A stretch of 64,000 nt of DNA from Bacteroidota bacterium (lineage in GTDB: Bacteria > Bacteroidota > Bacteroidia > Chitinophagales > Chitinophagaceae), in the NCBI GenBank assembly GCA_018266455.1, contig JAFEAJ010000006.1, forward strand, positions 1 to 64,000. The letters run 5' to 3'. The notes beneath the pieces were generated by a model. The model saw nothing but the letters and a program-made list of their open reading frames with translations. It ran no database searches and was not told the origin of the DNA. Below are positions 8,110 to 16,902 of this stretch, in pieces. Positions within the stretch are counted from its first letter, which is position 1; the number at the start of each line of letters is the position of its first letter. The position numbers were made by a program, and so were the translations under genes.

Positions 8110-9051
8110 TTACTTGAATTTTACTTCCCCATACATTCCTATTTTCAGGTACCCGTCATTCTTTACTTGTATTTTGACAGCATAAACAAGATTTGCCCGC
8201 TCCTCTTTTGTCTGGATGGTTTTAGGGGTGAACTCGGCTTTATCCGATATCCATGTGACCTCCCCCTCATATTCTTTATACCTTGATGCGCCATTATCAA
8301 CCAGCACTTTTACCTGTTGGCCCAGTTTAATTTGTGAGAGCTGGGCCCCCGTGATATAAGCCCTTAAGGTGATGATAGAAAGGTCGGCAATCTTGTATAA
8401 TGCTTTTCCCGGCGTTGTTATTTCTCCTGCCATGGCATACTTGGTAAGCACAGTGCCCCTAATGGGATTAATGACATTGGTTTTGCTTACCTGGTCTTCT
8501 ATCTGGGCAATTGATTTCTGCAGGGGTTTTGTCTCGCTCAGCACTGTGCTGTTTTGAGTGCCCGTGGTGGCCTCCTGTACTTTTATCTGCTGTTCGTTAA
8601 CGGCAATCTGTTTTTTCAGTATATCAACCTGGTTGTTCAAATCATCGAGTTGTTTGGTGGTTGCGGCACCTGCCTTGACGAGCCTTTCTGTTCTTTCTTT
8701 TTCATATTCTGCATTGGCCAATTGAGCTTTTTGCACGGCAATCTGGTCCTGCAACAATTTGATTTGCGGCTTCACGTCCATCGTCTTTTGGCGCAATGCG
8801 CCCAGCGATGCCTGGGCTTGTTGTTTTTGAAGGACAAGCTGCGATGAGTCTATAACAGCTACTATGCTGTCTTTTGCAAGGGCCGAGCCTTCCTGCAGGC
8901 CCATTTTTAGAATTTTGCCGCTCACTTCCGAGGACACGATCACTTCATCGGCTTCAAAAGTCCCGGAGGCATCTGATGTGCTGCCATTCATGTTGCAGCC
9001 GGCCATTGCGGCGGCGGCCAGGCTAACGTATAAGCATATCTGAAATTTCAT
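8110..9051 (-). CDS. HlyD-family periplasmic adaptor lipoprotein
   Basis: 313 residues, a membrane-fusion protein linking the inner-membrane ABC pump to the TolC-like channel. The N-terminus has a lipobox (AMAGC, Cys19). The first barrel/lipoyl half follows (VSSEVSGKILKMGLQEGSALAKDSIVAVID with its partner NVINPIRGTVLTKYAMAGEIT) around a long coiled-coil hairpin at about 75-185. The beta-barrel and proximal domains close the protein. Organisation matches YbhG/YhiI adaptors. It lies between the TolC-like gene (24 bp) and the first ATPase (106 bp). Confidence 0.92.
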   Translation of the reverse strand: MKFQICLYVSLAAAAMAGCNMNGSTSDASGTFEADEVIVSSEVSGKILKMGLQEGSALAKDSIVAVIDSSQLVLQKQQAQASLGALRQKTMDVKPQIKLLQDQIAVQKAQLANAEYEKERTERLVKAGAATTKQLDDLNNQVDILKKQIAVNEQQIKVQEATTGTQNSTVLSETKPLQKSIAQIEDQVSKTNVINPIRGTVLTKYAMAGEITTPGKALYKIADLSIITLRAYITGAQLSQIKLGQQVKVLVDNGASRYKEYEGEVTWISDKAEFTPKTIQTKEERANLVYAVKIQVKNDGYLKIGMYGEVKFK

Positions 9052-9075
9052 ATTCTTGCTTTTTGCTTTGTTTGG

Positions 9076-10377
9076 TTATTGGGTTTTTATGTTGCCCGTT
9101 GTATTTTGATAATTGTATTCAGCTTGCAGCATCTGCATTTGGTGCAATATGAGGCTTTGCCTGGCCTGGTCTTCAGCATTCACCTGGGTAATGTAGTCAT
9201 GAGCGCTAAGCGCTCCGTTTTCGAGTTGCGCATTGGCTGCTTTTTTAACCGATTCGCGCAATGCGATTATGGCACCGTCCTTGCTTATTAAAGCAGTGTA
9301 CTTCGCTATGTCGGCATTTTGCTGCGATTGTGTGAGGCGGGTGTTGAAAAGAAATGTTTCCTTTTGTATACCGAGCGTTTGCTTGTTGATATCCAGAAGC
9401 TGCCGTTGGTTCTTCAATGTGTACAGGCTGCCCAGGTTCCAGTTCATTTTAATGCCGCCAAGATAATACCATTCAAAATTGTTGCTGAGCGGGTTAAGCG
9501 CAGGCCTTGCATATCCGCCCTGGAAAAACAAACTGAATTTCGGCCTCAATTGAATGTCGAGCATTTTGTCCTGCAGGTCGTAGCTCTTTTTTTGGTAATC
9601 GTACATTAATAGCTCAGGCCTGTTGATAGGGCCTGTGGCCTGCACAGGAGCTGGTTTTTCAAGGACAGCAGTTTCGTCAAGCTGCAGGTTAACGAATAGC
9701 CCGAGCATGTTCAGGTAAGCTTTTTTCATAGCCAGCAATTCAACACGAGATTGTTCTGCCTGCAAAAGCTGTGCGCTCAGCTCATCAGCGCTGCTGCGGT
9801 AGGCCACGCCATTGGCCACCTGGGCGCTTACTTTGCCGAGCCCATTTTGAATATCTGCCTTCAGCAGGTCATTTTGTTTTAGCTGTTCATCTATCAGCAA
9901 CGAACCAAAATATAATTGGTTTACCCTATCGTATAAAGCATACAACTGCACTTCTAAGTTTTGCTGTTCGACCATCTCATTTACCTCAGCGGCATGCTTT
10001 TGATTTTGGATTGCCCCCCCATCGTAGATGACCTGATCGATCTGTCCGTAAAATTTATATTGATCTTTGCTGTAAGTGGGCACAGTGAAGCCGGGGATCT
10101 TGAAAGGGAAATTGGTGACATCAGACTGATAAGTAGCCTGGCCATTTATATTTAGCGCCGGCAGGTAGCCTTTGGCAGCGTTTGAAACGGAATATTCTTT
10201 TGTTTTTGCCAGCAGCTCGCGTTGCCTGATCAGGGGATAATTTTTCCTTGCGAGCTGATACGCTTCATTGATCGTTAAAGCAGTAGCTTGCTGAGAAAGC
10301 AACGGGCGGGGCAAAAAAAACGCTGTTGCGAGCAGGGTTGCTATATAAACATGGCTGCGACTAATTGTTTTTGCCAT
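9076..10377 (-). CDS. TolC-like outer-membrane efflux channel
   Basis: 433 residues with an N-terminal signal peptide (cleavage probably near residue 28, LLSQQATA). Two outer_membrane_efflux repeats are visible, each with long amphipathic helices, and a typical LTINEAYQLARKNYPLIRQRE opening. Provides the trimeric exit duct for the tripartite pump. It follows tetR by 5 bp and precedes the adaptor by 24 bp, so expression is expected as one unit. Confidence 0.92.
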   Translation of the reverse strand: MAKTISRSHVYIATLLATAFFLPRPLLSQQATALTINEAYQLARKNYPLIRQRELLAKTKEYSVSNAAKGYLPALNINGQATYQSDVTNFPFKIPGFTVPTYSKDQYKFYGQIDQVIYDGGAIQNQKHAAEVNEMVEQQNLEVQLYALYDRVNQLYFGSLLIDEQLKQNDLLKADIQNGLGKVSAQVANGVAYRSSADELSAQLLQAEQSRVELLAMKKAYLNMLGLFVNLQLDETAVLEKPAPVQATGPINRPELLMYDYQKKSYDLQDKMLDIQLRPKFSLFFQGGYARPALNPLSNNFEWYYLGGIKMNWNLGSLYTLKNQRQLLDINKQTLGIQKETFLFNTRLTQSQQNADIAKYTALISKDGAIIALRESVKKAANAQLENGALSAHDYITQVNAEDQARQSLILHQMQMLQAEYNYQNTTGNIKTQ

Positions 10378-10382
10378 ATAAA

Positions 10383-10997
10383 TTATTTTTTAATCGAGTC
10401 ATTGATCAATTGAGGGATTATTTTCTTTCTTTCTTCAATCATGCGGCGAAACTCTGTTTCGCCCATTCCTGTTGTCATCTGCCATATCGGCTTAGCAAGG
10501 AAAGGGAATATGCAAAGCGCGATCATGTTCATGAACAGTTGCCCGGGATCTACCGGTTTTATGTTTTTTTTCTTTATTTCATTGTTTACATCAGCCGCAA
10601 ACCGCATAAACAAATGCCCCCTGTTCTTCCAGAGCTTTTGCCTGAAACGCTGCGGCTGGTTATTTGACTCGGTCAGCACAAACATGGGCAGGAAGGGGTT
10701 TTGGAGCAACATATCAATGTATGCACTGCAAAACCCCTGGATCTTTTCTGATAAGGGAGCTTCCGCGCTGATGATGCCCTCAAGTTGTGGGAAGAAATTG
10801 GAGGCGGCTTCTCTAAAAATGACTTCGAACAATTTTTCCTTGGTCCTGAAATAATAATGCAGCAGGGCTTTGTTGATGCCGGCTTCATCAGCAATGTCCT
10901 GCATGCGTGCGCCCGCCATCCCGTTCTTTAAGAAATTTTTTTTGGCGGAAATAAGTATTTTTTCTTCCGTTGAGTCTGTTTTAACAAGTTTAACCAT
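10383..10997 (-). CDS. TetR-family repressor of the export operon
   Basis: 204 residues. The N-terminal helix-turn-helix (about 28-55: ARMQDIADEAGINKALLHYY followed by FRTKEKLF) is a clear TetR_N domain; the C-terminal ligand domain is not assignable. It is the first gene of the operon with only 5 bp to the channel gene. A tandem near-palindromic site overlaps its own start codon, so autorepression and ligand-induced export is the likely logic. Inducer unknown. Confidence 0.93.
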   Translation of the reverse strand: MVKLVKTDSTEEKILISAKKNFLKNGMAGARMQDIADEAGINKALLHYYFRTKEKLFEVIFREAASNFFPQLEGIISAEAPLSEKIQGFCSAYIDMLLQNPFLPMFVLTESNNQPQRFRQKLWKNRGHLFMRFAADVNNEIKKKNIKPVDPGQLFMNMIALCIFPFLAKPIWQMTTGMGETEFRRMIEERKKIIPQLINDSIKK

Positions 10998-11018
10998 ATA
11001 GTTTAACCAAATAGTTAA
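10989..11018 (-). promoter_or_regulatory. Probable TetR operator overlapping the tetR start
   Basis: Read on the minus strand, ACTATTTGGTTAA is followed immediately by ACTATATGGTTAA, a 13-bp direct repeat with one change. The repeats are embedded in near-palindromes of the form TTAACyAwwTrGTTAA. The ATG of tetR (10997-10995) lies inside the second copy, so bound repressor would block both transcription and start. Confidence 0.6.
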
Positions 11019-11356
11019 TACAAAAGAAGTAATTTTTTTTCAAACACGGAAATTTATTTTATGAAAGCACTAGCCTGTTGTGTGCTGAATGTGTTTTCAT
11101 GTGAGCCGATCTTATAATTACTTTTACTTTAACTGTTATAGAAGTTCAAAAAAAAATCTCCGGGCAAGCCTTGTACGCTTTGCTTATGCTTGAATTGCTA
11201 TGGGCTTTAAAGAGGTCATGTAAGTAGTGGATCATGCCTGCTGGCGCGGCAATCTATTTTGCATGGCAGATTGAGGAAGAGGGCATACCTTACACTTTAG
11301 ATACCTTATAAGGTACATGCAAACGGCAACAATACATACAGTAAAAACTAAAAAAA
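11019..11356. other. Divergent intergenic region with degraded palindrome
   Basis: No gene. From about 11132 to 11275 the sequence starts GAAGTTCAAAAAAAAATC, and its far arm on the minus strand contains CAAAATAGATTG and CCAGCAGGC, resembling the arms of the dispersed palindromic repeat. It could be a decayed fifth copy. A perfect palindrome follows at 11302-11315. Confidence 0.35.
11302..11315. promoter_or_regulatory. Perfect 14-bp palindrome upstream of CoA transferase
   Basis: TACCTTATAAGGTA, centred about 48 bp before the start codon at 11357. A further half-site ATACCTTA lies at 11285-11292. Position and symmetry suit a dimeric regulator site, but no regulator can be named. Confidence 0.4.
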
Positions 11357-12637
11357 ATGTACACTACAGCAGATGAAGCAGTACGCATCATAAAATCCGG
11401 AAGCCATGTGTTTATACAAACTGCGGCGGCTGCCCCCCAACAGTTGGTGAAGGCAATGACAGCGAGAGCGCCGGAGTTGCGCGATGTTTCCATTTATCAA
11501 TTGCATACGGAAGGCCTTGCGCCTTATGGCGATCCGCAATATGAAGGCATCTTTCATGTCAACTGTTTTTTTGTCGGAGCGAACCTGCGGAAGGCTGTGC
11601 AGGAAGGCAGGGCACAGTATATCCCTGTTTTTTTGAGCGAGATCCCAGGGCTATTCAGGAAGAAAGCGATTGAAATTGATTATGCGCTCATACATGTTTC
11701 TCCGCCTGATGCGCACGGGTTTTGTTCCCTTGGCGTTTCGGTTGACATTGCACCTTCGGTACTTGCCAATGCCAGGCATGTGATTGCCCAGGTGAATCCC
11801 AATATGCCGCGCACCCATGGCAATGGCTTTATCCATGTGAGCAAAATTGAAGAAATGGTGGCAGTGAGCGACCCGATCCCGGAAGTGTTTATTGGCGAGC
11901 CTGATGAAACCACCCTTCAAATAGCGAAGCATGTGGCTTCACTGGTTGAAGATGGGGCTACCTTGCAAATGGGCATCGGTTCCATACCCGATGCGGTTTT
12001 GCGCATGTTGAAAAACCACAAAAAATTAGGTATCCATACGGAAATGTTTTCTGATGGCGTGGTCAATTTGATAGAATCAGGAGCAGTCACAGGGGAAATG
12101 AAAAAGAAGCACCCGCACAAAGTGGTGTCGAGCTTTTTACTTGGTACAAAGCGCCTGTACGATTATGTGAACGACAACCCTTTGATTGAAATGCTTGATA
12201 TCGGTTATGTGAATGAAACGCATGTCATCAGGCAAAACCCAAAGGTCACTGCCATCAACAGTGCACTGGAAGTAGACCTGACAGGACAGGTATGTGCCGA
12301 TTCTATCGGAAGCAGGATATATTCCGGAGTAGGTGGGCAAATTGATTTTATTCGTGGAGCATCATTGTCTGAAGGGGGCAAACCGATCATTGCCATGCCT
12401 TCTGCTACGGGCAAAGGGACCAGTAAGATCGTGAGCTCTCTTAAGCCGGGCGCAGGGGTTGTTACTACAAGAGCGAATGTTCATTATGTTGTCACAGAAT
12501 ATGGCATTGCTTACCTGTATGGAAAAAATTTGAAACAAAGGGCCGCAGCACTTATCAACATTGCTCACCCTGATCATCGGGCAAGGCTTGAGGAAGAAGC
12601 CTTTGCAGCAGTCAAAAGCAACGGCCGGCAGGCTTAA
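11357..12637 (+). CDS. Acetyl-CoA hydrolase / CoA-transferase family protein
   Basis: 426 residues, the two-domain class I CoA-transferase fold of the acetyl-CoA hydrolase / 4-hydroxybutyrate or succinate:acetate CoA-transferase group. Marks: VLANARHVIAQVNPNMPRTHG, the GIGSIPDAVL glycine loop, the catalytic glutamate in SALEVDLTGQV, and GVGGQIDFIRGA. Such enzymes move CoA between acetate and another acid, often yielding acetate during fermentation. The length fits the family. It stands alone on the plus strand with a palindrome in its promoter region. The next gene is a USP, a common partner under oxygen or energy limitation. Confidence 0.92.
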   Translation: MYTTADEAVRIIKSGSHVFIQTAAAAPQQLVKAMTARAPELRDVSIYQLHTEGLAPYGDPQYEGIFHVNCFFVGANLRKAVQEGRAQYIPVFLSEIPGLFRKKAIEIDYALIHVSPPDAHGFCSLGVSVDIAPSVLANARHVIAQVNPNMPRTHGNGFIHVSKIEEMVAVSDPIPEVFIGEPDETTLQIAKHVASLVEDGATLQMGIGSIPDAVLRMLKNHKKLGIHTEMFSDGVVNLIESGAVTGEMKKKHPHKVVSSFLLGTKRLYDYVNDNPLIEMLDIGYVNETHVIRQNPKVTAINSALEVDLTGQVCADSIGSRIYSGVGGQIDFIRGASLSEGGKPIIAMPSATGKGTSKIVSSLKPGAGVVTTRANVHYVVTEYGIAYLYGKNLKQRAAALINIAHPDHRARLEEEAFAAVKSNGRQA

Positions 12638-12844
12638 CGAGCAAAGGCATGGCCCATCAATTGAGCCTGCTAATGCGAATGAAAACAGGGAGCCTATTCA
12701 ACCCGTCGCGGTAAAAAAAGAAGGAAGTTTGTCGTTCAAAAAAACCTGTCGGATCAGAAGCGGCGATCAGTTTTTGTGCCTGGGAACAAAAAGGAGGATG
12801 AATGCGCGTCGTTGAAAATGAGGGTTCGTTTTTTTCGGTTTTGA

Positions 12845-12995
12845 GAAGCTGCCTAAAAATGATTGTTGGAACAACCAGCAGGCCCTACCTTTTTCAAAGC
12901 CCATACAGGAGCACAAGATCTGCCATCCAATGCAATTTTTGCAAAAGTTGAACGCCTGTTATGCGAAATTCCCGAAATCGTTTTCAAACAGCTTC
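12845..12995. repeat. Palindromic intergenic repeat, copy 2
   Basis: Left end GAAGCTGCCTAAAAATGATT and right end, read on the minus strand, GAAGCTGTTTGAAAACGATT form an imperfect terminal inverted repeat. Total length is 151 bp. Inner arms CTTTTTCAAAG and TTTGCAAAAG pair around a short centre. The surrounding gap (12638-13099) holds no convincing gene. Confidence 0.75.
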
Positions 12996-13021
12996 CGAGA
13001 GCACGAGCACGGAGAAAAGAA

Positions 13022-13035
13022 TTGACCTGAATCAC
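13022..13035. promoter_or_regulatory. Weak FNR-like site upstream of second USP
   Basis: TTGAC-CTGA-ATCAC, two mismatches from TTGAT-N4-ATCAA, 65 bp before the USP start at 13100. It is mentioned because a better match sits before the other USP gene; alone it would be weak. Confidence 0.25.
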
Positions 13036-13099
13036 AGCTTGGGTTAACCTGTGTCATAACAATTTTTTATTTCACAGTTTAAATTTGAAAAAAAACTTT

Positions 13100-13915
13100 A
13101 TGCGCAAAATATTACTGGCAATCGATGCATTGAATATCAACTTCGGCGCAATTGATTTCGCGTGTTATGTAGCGAGGTTGAGCAAATCTAAACTAACGGG
13201 CCTGTTCCTTGAAAACAGCTTGTACGAAGAAGTGGAAGATGCTGCTTATGTAAGCGCAGGCGCTAATGAACTTTCTTACAACCAGCGCCAGGCTATTACC
13301 GAGCAGAATATCCAACTTTTTAAAGAGGCTTGTGAGAAGCGATATGTTGTGGCAAATGTTCATCGCGACAGGGGGCTTCCTTTGAACGAAATTGTCGAGG
13401 AAAGCCGTTTTGCCGATTTATTGATATTGGAACCGGGCCTCACCTTCAGGAAAAAAATTGTAGGAGCTCCTTCTGCTTTTGTAAGAACGGTTTTGACAGA
13501 AGCTGAATGCCCAGTGATTATTTCGCCTGAAAGTTTTGAGGGAGTAAATGAAATAGTGTTTTCGTATGATGGCAGCAAGTCTGCTGTTTTTGCCATCAAG
13601 CAATTTACTTATTTGTTCCCTGAGCTGTGCAGCAAAAAAACAACTTTGCTTGAAGTTGATAAAAACAGTGAGTTCACGCTGCACGAAAAACCAAAAATCA
13701 TTGAATGGATGAAAGCGCATTATACTGATGTGCATATTGAGATGCTGACAGGAACAGTGGAAGACGAATTATTTAAACACCTTATTGAAAAAAAAGACCT
13801 GATTGTGGTAATGGGGGCATTTGGCAGGAATGCCGTTTCTGCGTTCTTCAAAGAAAGCAGGGCAACACTAATTATGCGCACCACTAACCTTCCCATATTT
13901 ATTGCGCATTATTGA
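13100..13915 (+). CDS. Universal stress protein with two Usp-type domains
   Basis: 271 residues from ATG 13100; the frame extends 15 bp further upstream to a TTG, but RKILLAIDALNINF is the expected Usp beginning. Domain 1 runs to about residue 150 (SAFVRTVLTEAECPVIISPESF), domain 2 to the end (SAFFKESRATLIMRTTNLPIFIAHY). Divergent from the USP at 2402-3337, so not a recent duplication. It is monocistronic and convergent with the pseudouridine synthase gene 18 bp away. Confidence 0.88.
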   Translation: MRKILLAIDALNINFGAIDFACYVARLSKSKLTGLFLENSLYEEVEDAAYVSAGANELSYNQRQAITEQNIQLFKEACEKRYVVANVHRDRGLPLNEIVEESRFADLLILEPGLTFRKKIVGAPSAFVRTVLTEAECPVIISPESFEGVNEIVFSYDGSKSAVFAIKQFTYLFPELCSKKTTLLEVDKNSEFTLHEKPKIIEWMKAHYTDVHIEMLTGTVEDELFKHLIEKKDLIVVMGAFGRNAVSAFFKESRATLIMRTTNLPIFIAHY

Positions 13916-13933
13916 TGGTTTAGGGAAATGTTT

Positions 13934-14998
13934 TTATGAGAAGTTAACTGATTTTTTAGCGGTATACCCTCTCCACTTTTCAATCAGCTTCTGCATATCG
14001 TGCGGCAGCTCATTTTCAAAAAGCATTTCTTTTTTTGTTGTAGGGTGAATAAAGCCGATGGTTTTCGCATGAAGGGCCTGGCGTGGGCAGGCCTCGAAGC
14101 AGTTTTCAACAAATTGTTTGTACTTGCTAAATACGGTGCCTTTTACGATTTTATCTCCCCCATAAGTTTCATCATTGAACAAAGGGTGGCCGATATGCTG
14201 CATGTGCACGCGTATCTGGTGCGTCCTTCCTGTTTCCAGTTCACATTGTAACAGTGAAGTGTAGCCGAAACGTTCCAGCACCTTATAATGGGTAATGGCT
14301 TCTTTGCCATGCTCGCCCTCAGGATAGGCATCGAACAACTTCCTGAAACGCTGGTGCCTGCCCACATGGGCTGCAATTGTTCCTGAATCATCGGCCATAT
14401 CGCCCCAAACCAGGGCTACATATTGGCGTTTTACCGTGTGGTCAAAAAACTGTTTCGCCAGGCTGGTTACAGCTTTTCCTGTTTTTGCGAGCACCATCAG
14501 GCCGCTGGTATTCTTGTCAATGCGGTGAACAAGCCCAAAACGAGGCAGGGTTTCTTCATTAATCGAAGCGTTTTTTTGCTGCAGGTAATAAGCTACGCCA
14601 TTGATCAATGTTCCCGAATAATTTCCGCTGGCGGGATGGACTACCAGCCCTGCGGGTTTATTAATGATAAGCACATCATCGTCTTCAAAAAAAATATGAA
14701 GGTTCATTTTTTCCGGAACAATTTTTTCCCCGGGCAGTTCCTTATCGGAATAAACAATGATATCGTCCTGTGGCTTTATTTTATGGTTGGGCTGAACGGC
14801 TTTATTGTTCACCAGCACACGACCGGTCTCGATGGCATGCTGGATTTTATTACGGCTGGCATGCTCAATGCGCTGCACCAGGAATTTGTCAATGCGCATG
14901 GGCTCCTGGCCTTTGTCGACTTTTAAGCTCATGCGCTCATATAGCTCGTCCGATGGCATTTGTATAACATCATCATTTTCCTGTTTGTGCTTCTGCAT
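13934..14998 (-). CDS. rluD: RluD-family rRNA pseudouridine synthase
   Basis: 354 residues. N-terminal S4 RNA-binding domain (about 34-90, MRIDKFLVQRIEHASRNKIQ), then the RluA/RluD catalytic domain with motif HRIDKNTSGL, catalytic Asp161. Downstream motifs GRTHQIRVHMQHIGHPLFND and RQALHAKTIGF are typical. S4 plus RluA-type domain and length match RluD, which modifies helix 69 of 23S rRNA; the exact sites are assumed by family. Divergent from lipB, with 89 bp between starts. Confidence 0.92.
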   Translation of the reverse strand: MQKHKQENDDVIQMPSDELYERMSLKVDKGQEPMRIDKFLVQRIEHASRNKIQHAIETGRVLVNNKAVQPNHKIKPQDDIIVYSDKELPGEKIVPEKMNLHIFFEDDDVLIINKPAGLVVHPASGNYSGTLINGVAYYLQQKNASINEETLPRFGLVHRIDKNTSGLMVLAKTGKAVTSLAKQFFDHTVKRQYVALVWGDMADDSGTIAAHVGRHQRFRKLFDAYPEGEHGKEAITHYKVLERFGYTSLLQCELETGRTHQIRVHMQHIGHPLFNDETYGGDKIVKGTVFSKYKQFVENCFEACPRQALHAKTIGFIHPTTKKEMLFENELPHDMQKLIEKWRGYTAKKSVNFS

Positions 14999-15042
14999 GT
15001 CTTCGTTTTTGCAAAAATAAGACAGTTGCCAACACCTGGGCT

Positions 15043-15074
15043 TGCATAAATGAAGATATTAGCCATTAGCTTTG
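15043..15074 (+). promoter_or_regulatory. Bacteroidota-type promoter of lipB
   Basis: TTG at 15043-15045, 21 bp spacer, then TAGCTTTG at 15067-15074, matching the TTG / TAnnTTTG primary sigma consensus of Bacteroidota. Transcription would start about 8 nt before the lipB ATG, giving a nearly leaderless message. Confidence 0.6.
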
Positions 15075-15087
15075 TATTTTTATTGTT

Positions 15088-15828
15088 ATGTCTAAGCAGC
15101 AAGTTTTTTTTGAAGACCTCGGCACAATGCCCTATAAGCAGGCGTGGGATTTGCAGGAAAGCCTGTTGCGGAAAAACCTTATGGCTAAATCAGAAGCATT
15201 CAGTTCACGACCGGATAAAAACCGCAGACCACAAACCACAAACTATTTATTGTTTGTTGAGCACCCTCCTGTTTATACGCTTGGGAAAAGCGGTCATGAA
15301 GACAATATTTTAATAACGGCAGAGGAGATGAATGCAAGAGCGATTGAATTTTACAGTACAAACAGGGGGGGAGATATTACTTTTCACGGGCCGGGCCAGA
15401 TTGTGGGCTATCCCATCCTTGACCTGGAAAATTTTTTTACTGATATTGGCAAGTACATGCGCAACCTTGAAGAAGTAATTATTCAAGTGCTTGCAGAATA
15501 CAATATTGATAGTGGAAGGTCTTCAGGTGAAACAGGAGTGTGGCTTGAAGCCGGCAAGCCTGGCAGGGAGCGGAAGATATGTGCTATGGGGGTTCGTTGT
15601 AGCCGGTGGATAACCATGCATGGCTTTGCATTGAATGTGAATACCGACCTTTCTTATTTCAATTTTATCATCCCTTGCGGTATACAAAACAAGCAGGTTG
15701 CTTCCATGGAAAAAGAACTGGGCAGGAAAATTTCCATGGAAGAAGTGAAACAAAAATTGAAACAAAAATTTGAAAAAGTGTTTGATTGTGAAATGAGCTA
15801 TGATAACGGCTTGGTCGTGCATCAGTAA
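15088..15828 (+). CDS. lipB: Lipoyl(octanoyl) transferase
   Basis: 246 residues. Transfers octanoate from acyl carrier protein to the lipoyl domains of 2-oxoacid dehydrogenases and the glycine cleavage H protein. Signature RGGDITFHGPGQIVGYPI (93-110), catalytic Lys163 (KICAMGV) and Cys197 (IIPCGI); the 34-residue spacing equals that of E. coli K135/C169. Residues about 38-50 contain a polar insert. Start at ATG 15088, directly after the promoter. Confidence 0.95.
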   Translation: MSKQQVFFEDLGTMPYKQAWDLQESLLRKNLMAKSEAFSSRPDKNRRPQTTNYLLFVEHPPVYTLGKSGHEDNILITAEEMNARAIEFYSTNRGGDITFHGPGQIVGYPILDLENFFTDIGKYMRNLEEVIIQVLAEYNIDSGRSSGETGVWLEAGKPGRERKICAMGVRCSRWITMHGFALNVNTDLSYFNFIIPCGIQNKQVASMEKELGRKISMEEVKQKLKQKFEKVFDCEMSYDNGLVVHQ

Positions 15829-15831
15829 GAG

Positions 15832-15850
15832 TCAGGGCTTCCTGCCCTGA
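15832..15850. terminator. Hairpin between lipB and the convergent lipoprotein gene
   Basis: Perfect 7-bp stem TCAGGGC / GCCCTGA with a 5-nt loop, just after the lipB stop. It has no strong T run, so it is a weak or factor-assisted terminator. Confidence 0.4.
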
Positions 15851-15857
15851 ATAATTT

Positions 15858-16772
15858 CTAGAATTCTTTCGGTATAAAGAGCTTGTTTTTTTCTTTTAGT
15901 TTTCCATCTTCGTAAAGCTCAAAACGGAACCAGCCGGAATGCACAAAATTGGTTTTGTCAACTATAAGAGTGGGATTTCTTACTTCTTTTATTTCGAACA
16001 GCTCGGTAGCATCTGTCTCCAAAAACTTCACATCGTATTTTCCAGCTGTTGGGTTGGGCAGGGAAATGATTACATTGCCATCTTTGTTAGTATACACATA
16101 CGATGAAACTTTATATGCCTCTTTGCGTGCGAAAGGCTTTAACAAAATTGTATCTCCTTGTGCAAATACCAGTGTGTCTTTTGTTTTATGCAAGATGGAA
16201 TCCCTGAATTTATTAAAAGAGCTTTCAAAAAACTGACCGATAAGCGCGTCTTGTTTTTTTATAAAAAATATTTTATTGAGCTTAATTGCAGGAGCCCTTT
16301 CGATTTTATCAGGAGCGCTGACAGATGGATTTTCATTTGTTTTCTGGGGGTAGCTAAGCCTTGATTTTTCTGCCCTGGATAAATTGGCATCCGGTTCTTC
16401 CACATCAATATTTTTTTCTACAATTACTGCTGTGTCTAGCGCTGCACGCATGGATTTTGTAAAAAGGTACCTGTTACTGTCGAGCAAAATAAACATGCGG
16501 TAAAACAGGTGGGGGCCAGGAGCTTTTGCATCAACAAAACCATTTTCGGGAACAGTCGGGTCTGGTACGCTTAACAAGGTAGTAAAGTTCCTGAGGCTGT
16601 CCGCAGAACGCTGTATGCTGATTTGTTTTACAACCGGGTAATTATTGCGCCAACTGATAATTATTTTACCATTGGGCTTCAAAGATGCGGAAAATTTGGG
16701 AAGCAGTTCTTGTGCTGCAGAACAGGCAGCAAGCATTAAACATATTGCAGACAAAGTCAAATTCCTGACCAT
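15858..16772 (-). CDS. Lipoprotein of unknown function, fibronectin-like N-terminal part
   Basis: 304 residues. The signal segment ends in a lipobox (LAAC, Cys16), so it is probably anchored to a membrane. Residues about 25-105 read like a fibronectin-III-type beta domain (GKIIISWRNNYPVVKQISIQRS). The middle is a low-conservation linker and the C-terminal third again looks beta-rich. Similar unnamed proteins occur in Chitinophagaceae. No enzyme motif. It stands alone, convergent with lipB. Confidence 0.75.
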   Translation of the reverse strand: MVRNLTLSAICLMLAACSAAQELLPKFSASLKPNGKIIISWRNNYPVVKQISIQRSADSLRNFTTLLSVPDPTVPENGFVDAKAPGPHLFYRMFILLDSNRYLFTKSMRAALDTAVIVEKNIDVEEPDANLSRAEKSRLSYPQKTNENPSVSAPDKIERAPAIKLNKIFFIKKQDALIGQFFESSFNKFRDSILHKTKDTLVFAQGDTILLKPFARKEAYKVSSYVYTNKDGNVIISLPNPTAGKYDVKFLETDATELFEIKEVRNPTLIVDKTNFVHSGWFRFELYEDGKLKEKNKLFIPKEF

Positions 16773-16902
16773 GCTATTAATAACGAATCTTTTTTTAACT
16801 TGTTATAAGGGAGCAAAAATAGCTGTGCATATGTTTATGGCTGCCAAAGGTTGTGCACATTTCCACAGGCGGATAGTTATAAGTTTTTGGGATTTGCCGA
16901 TT

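Noticed and set aside
12638-12844. Open frame overlapping the end of the CoA-transferase gene
   Set aside because: The product is low-complexity, shares most of its start with another frame and has no recognisable motif.
16857-16868. TTTCCACA resembling a DnaA box beside A/T-rich DNA
   Set aside because: A single imperfect match without a cluster, a dnaA gene or other origin signs; likely chance.
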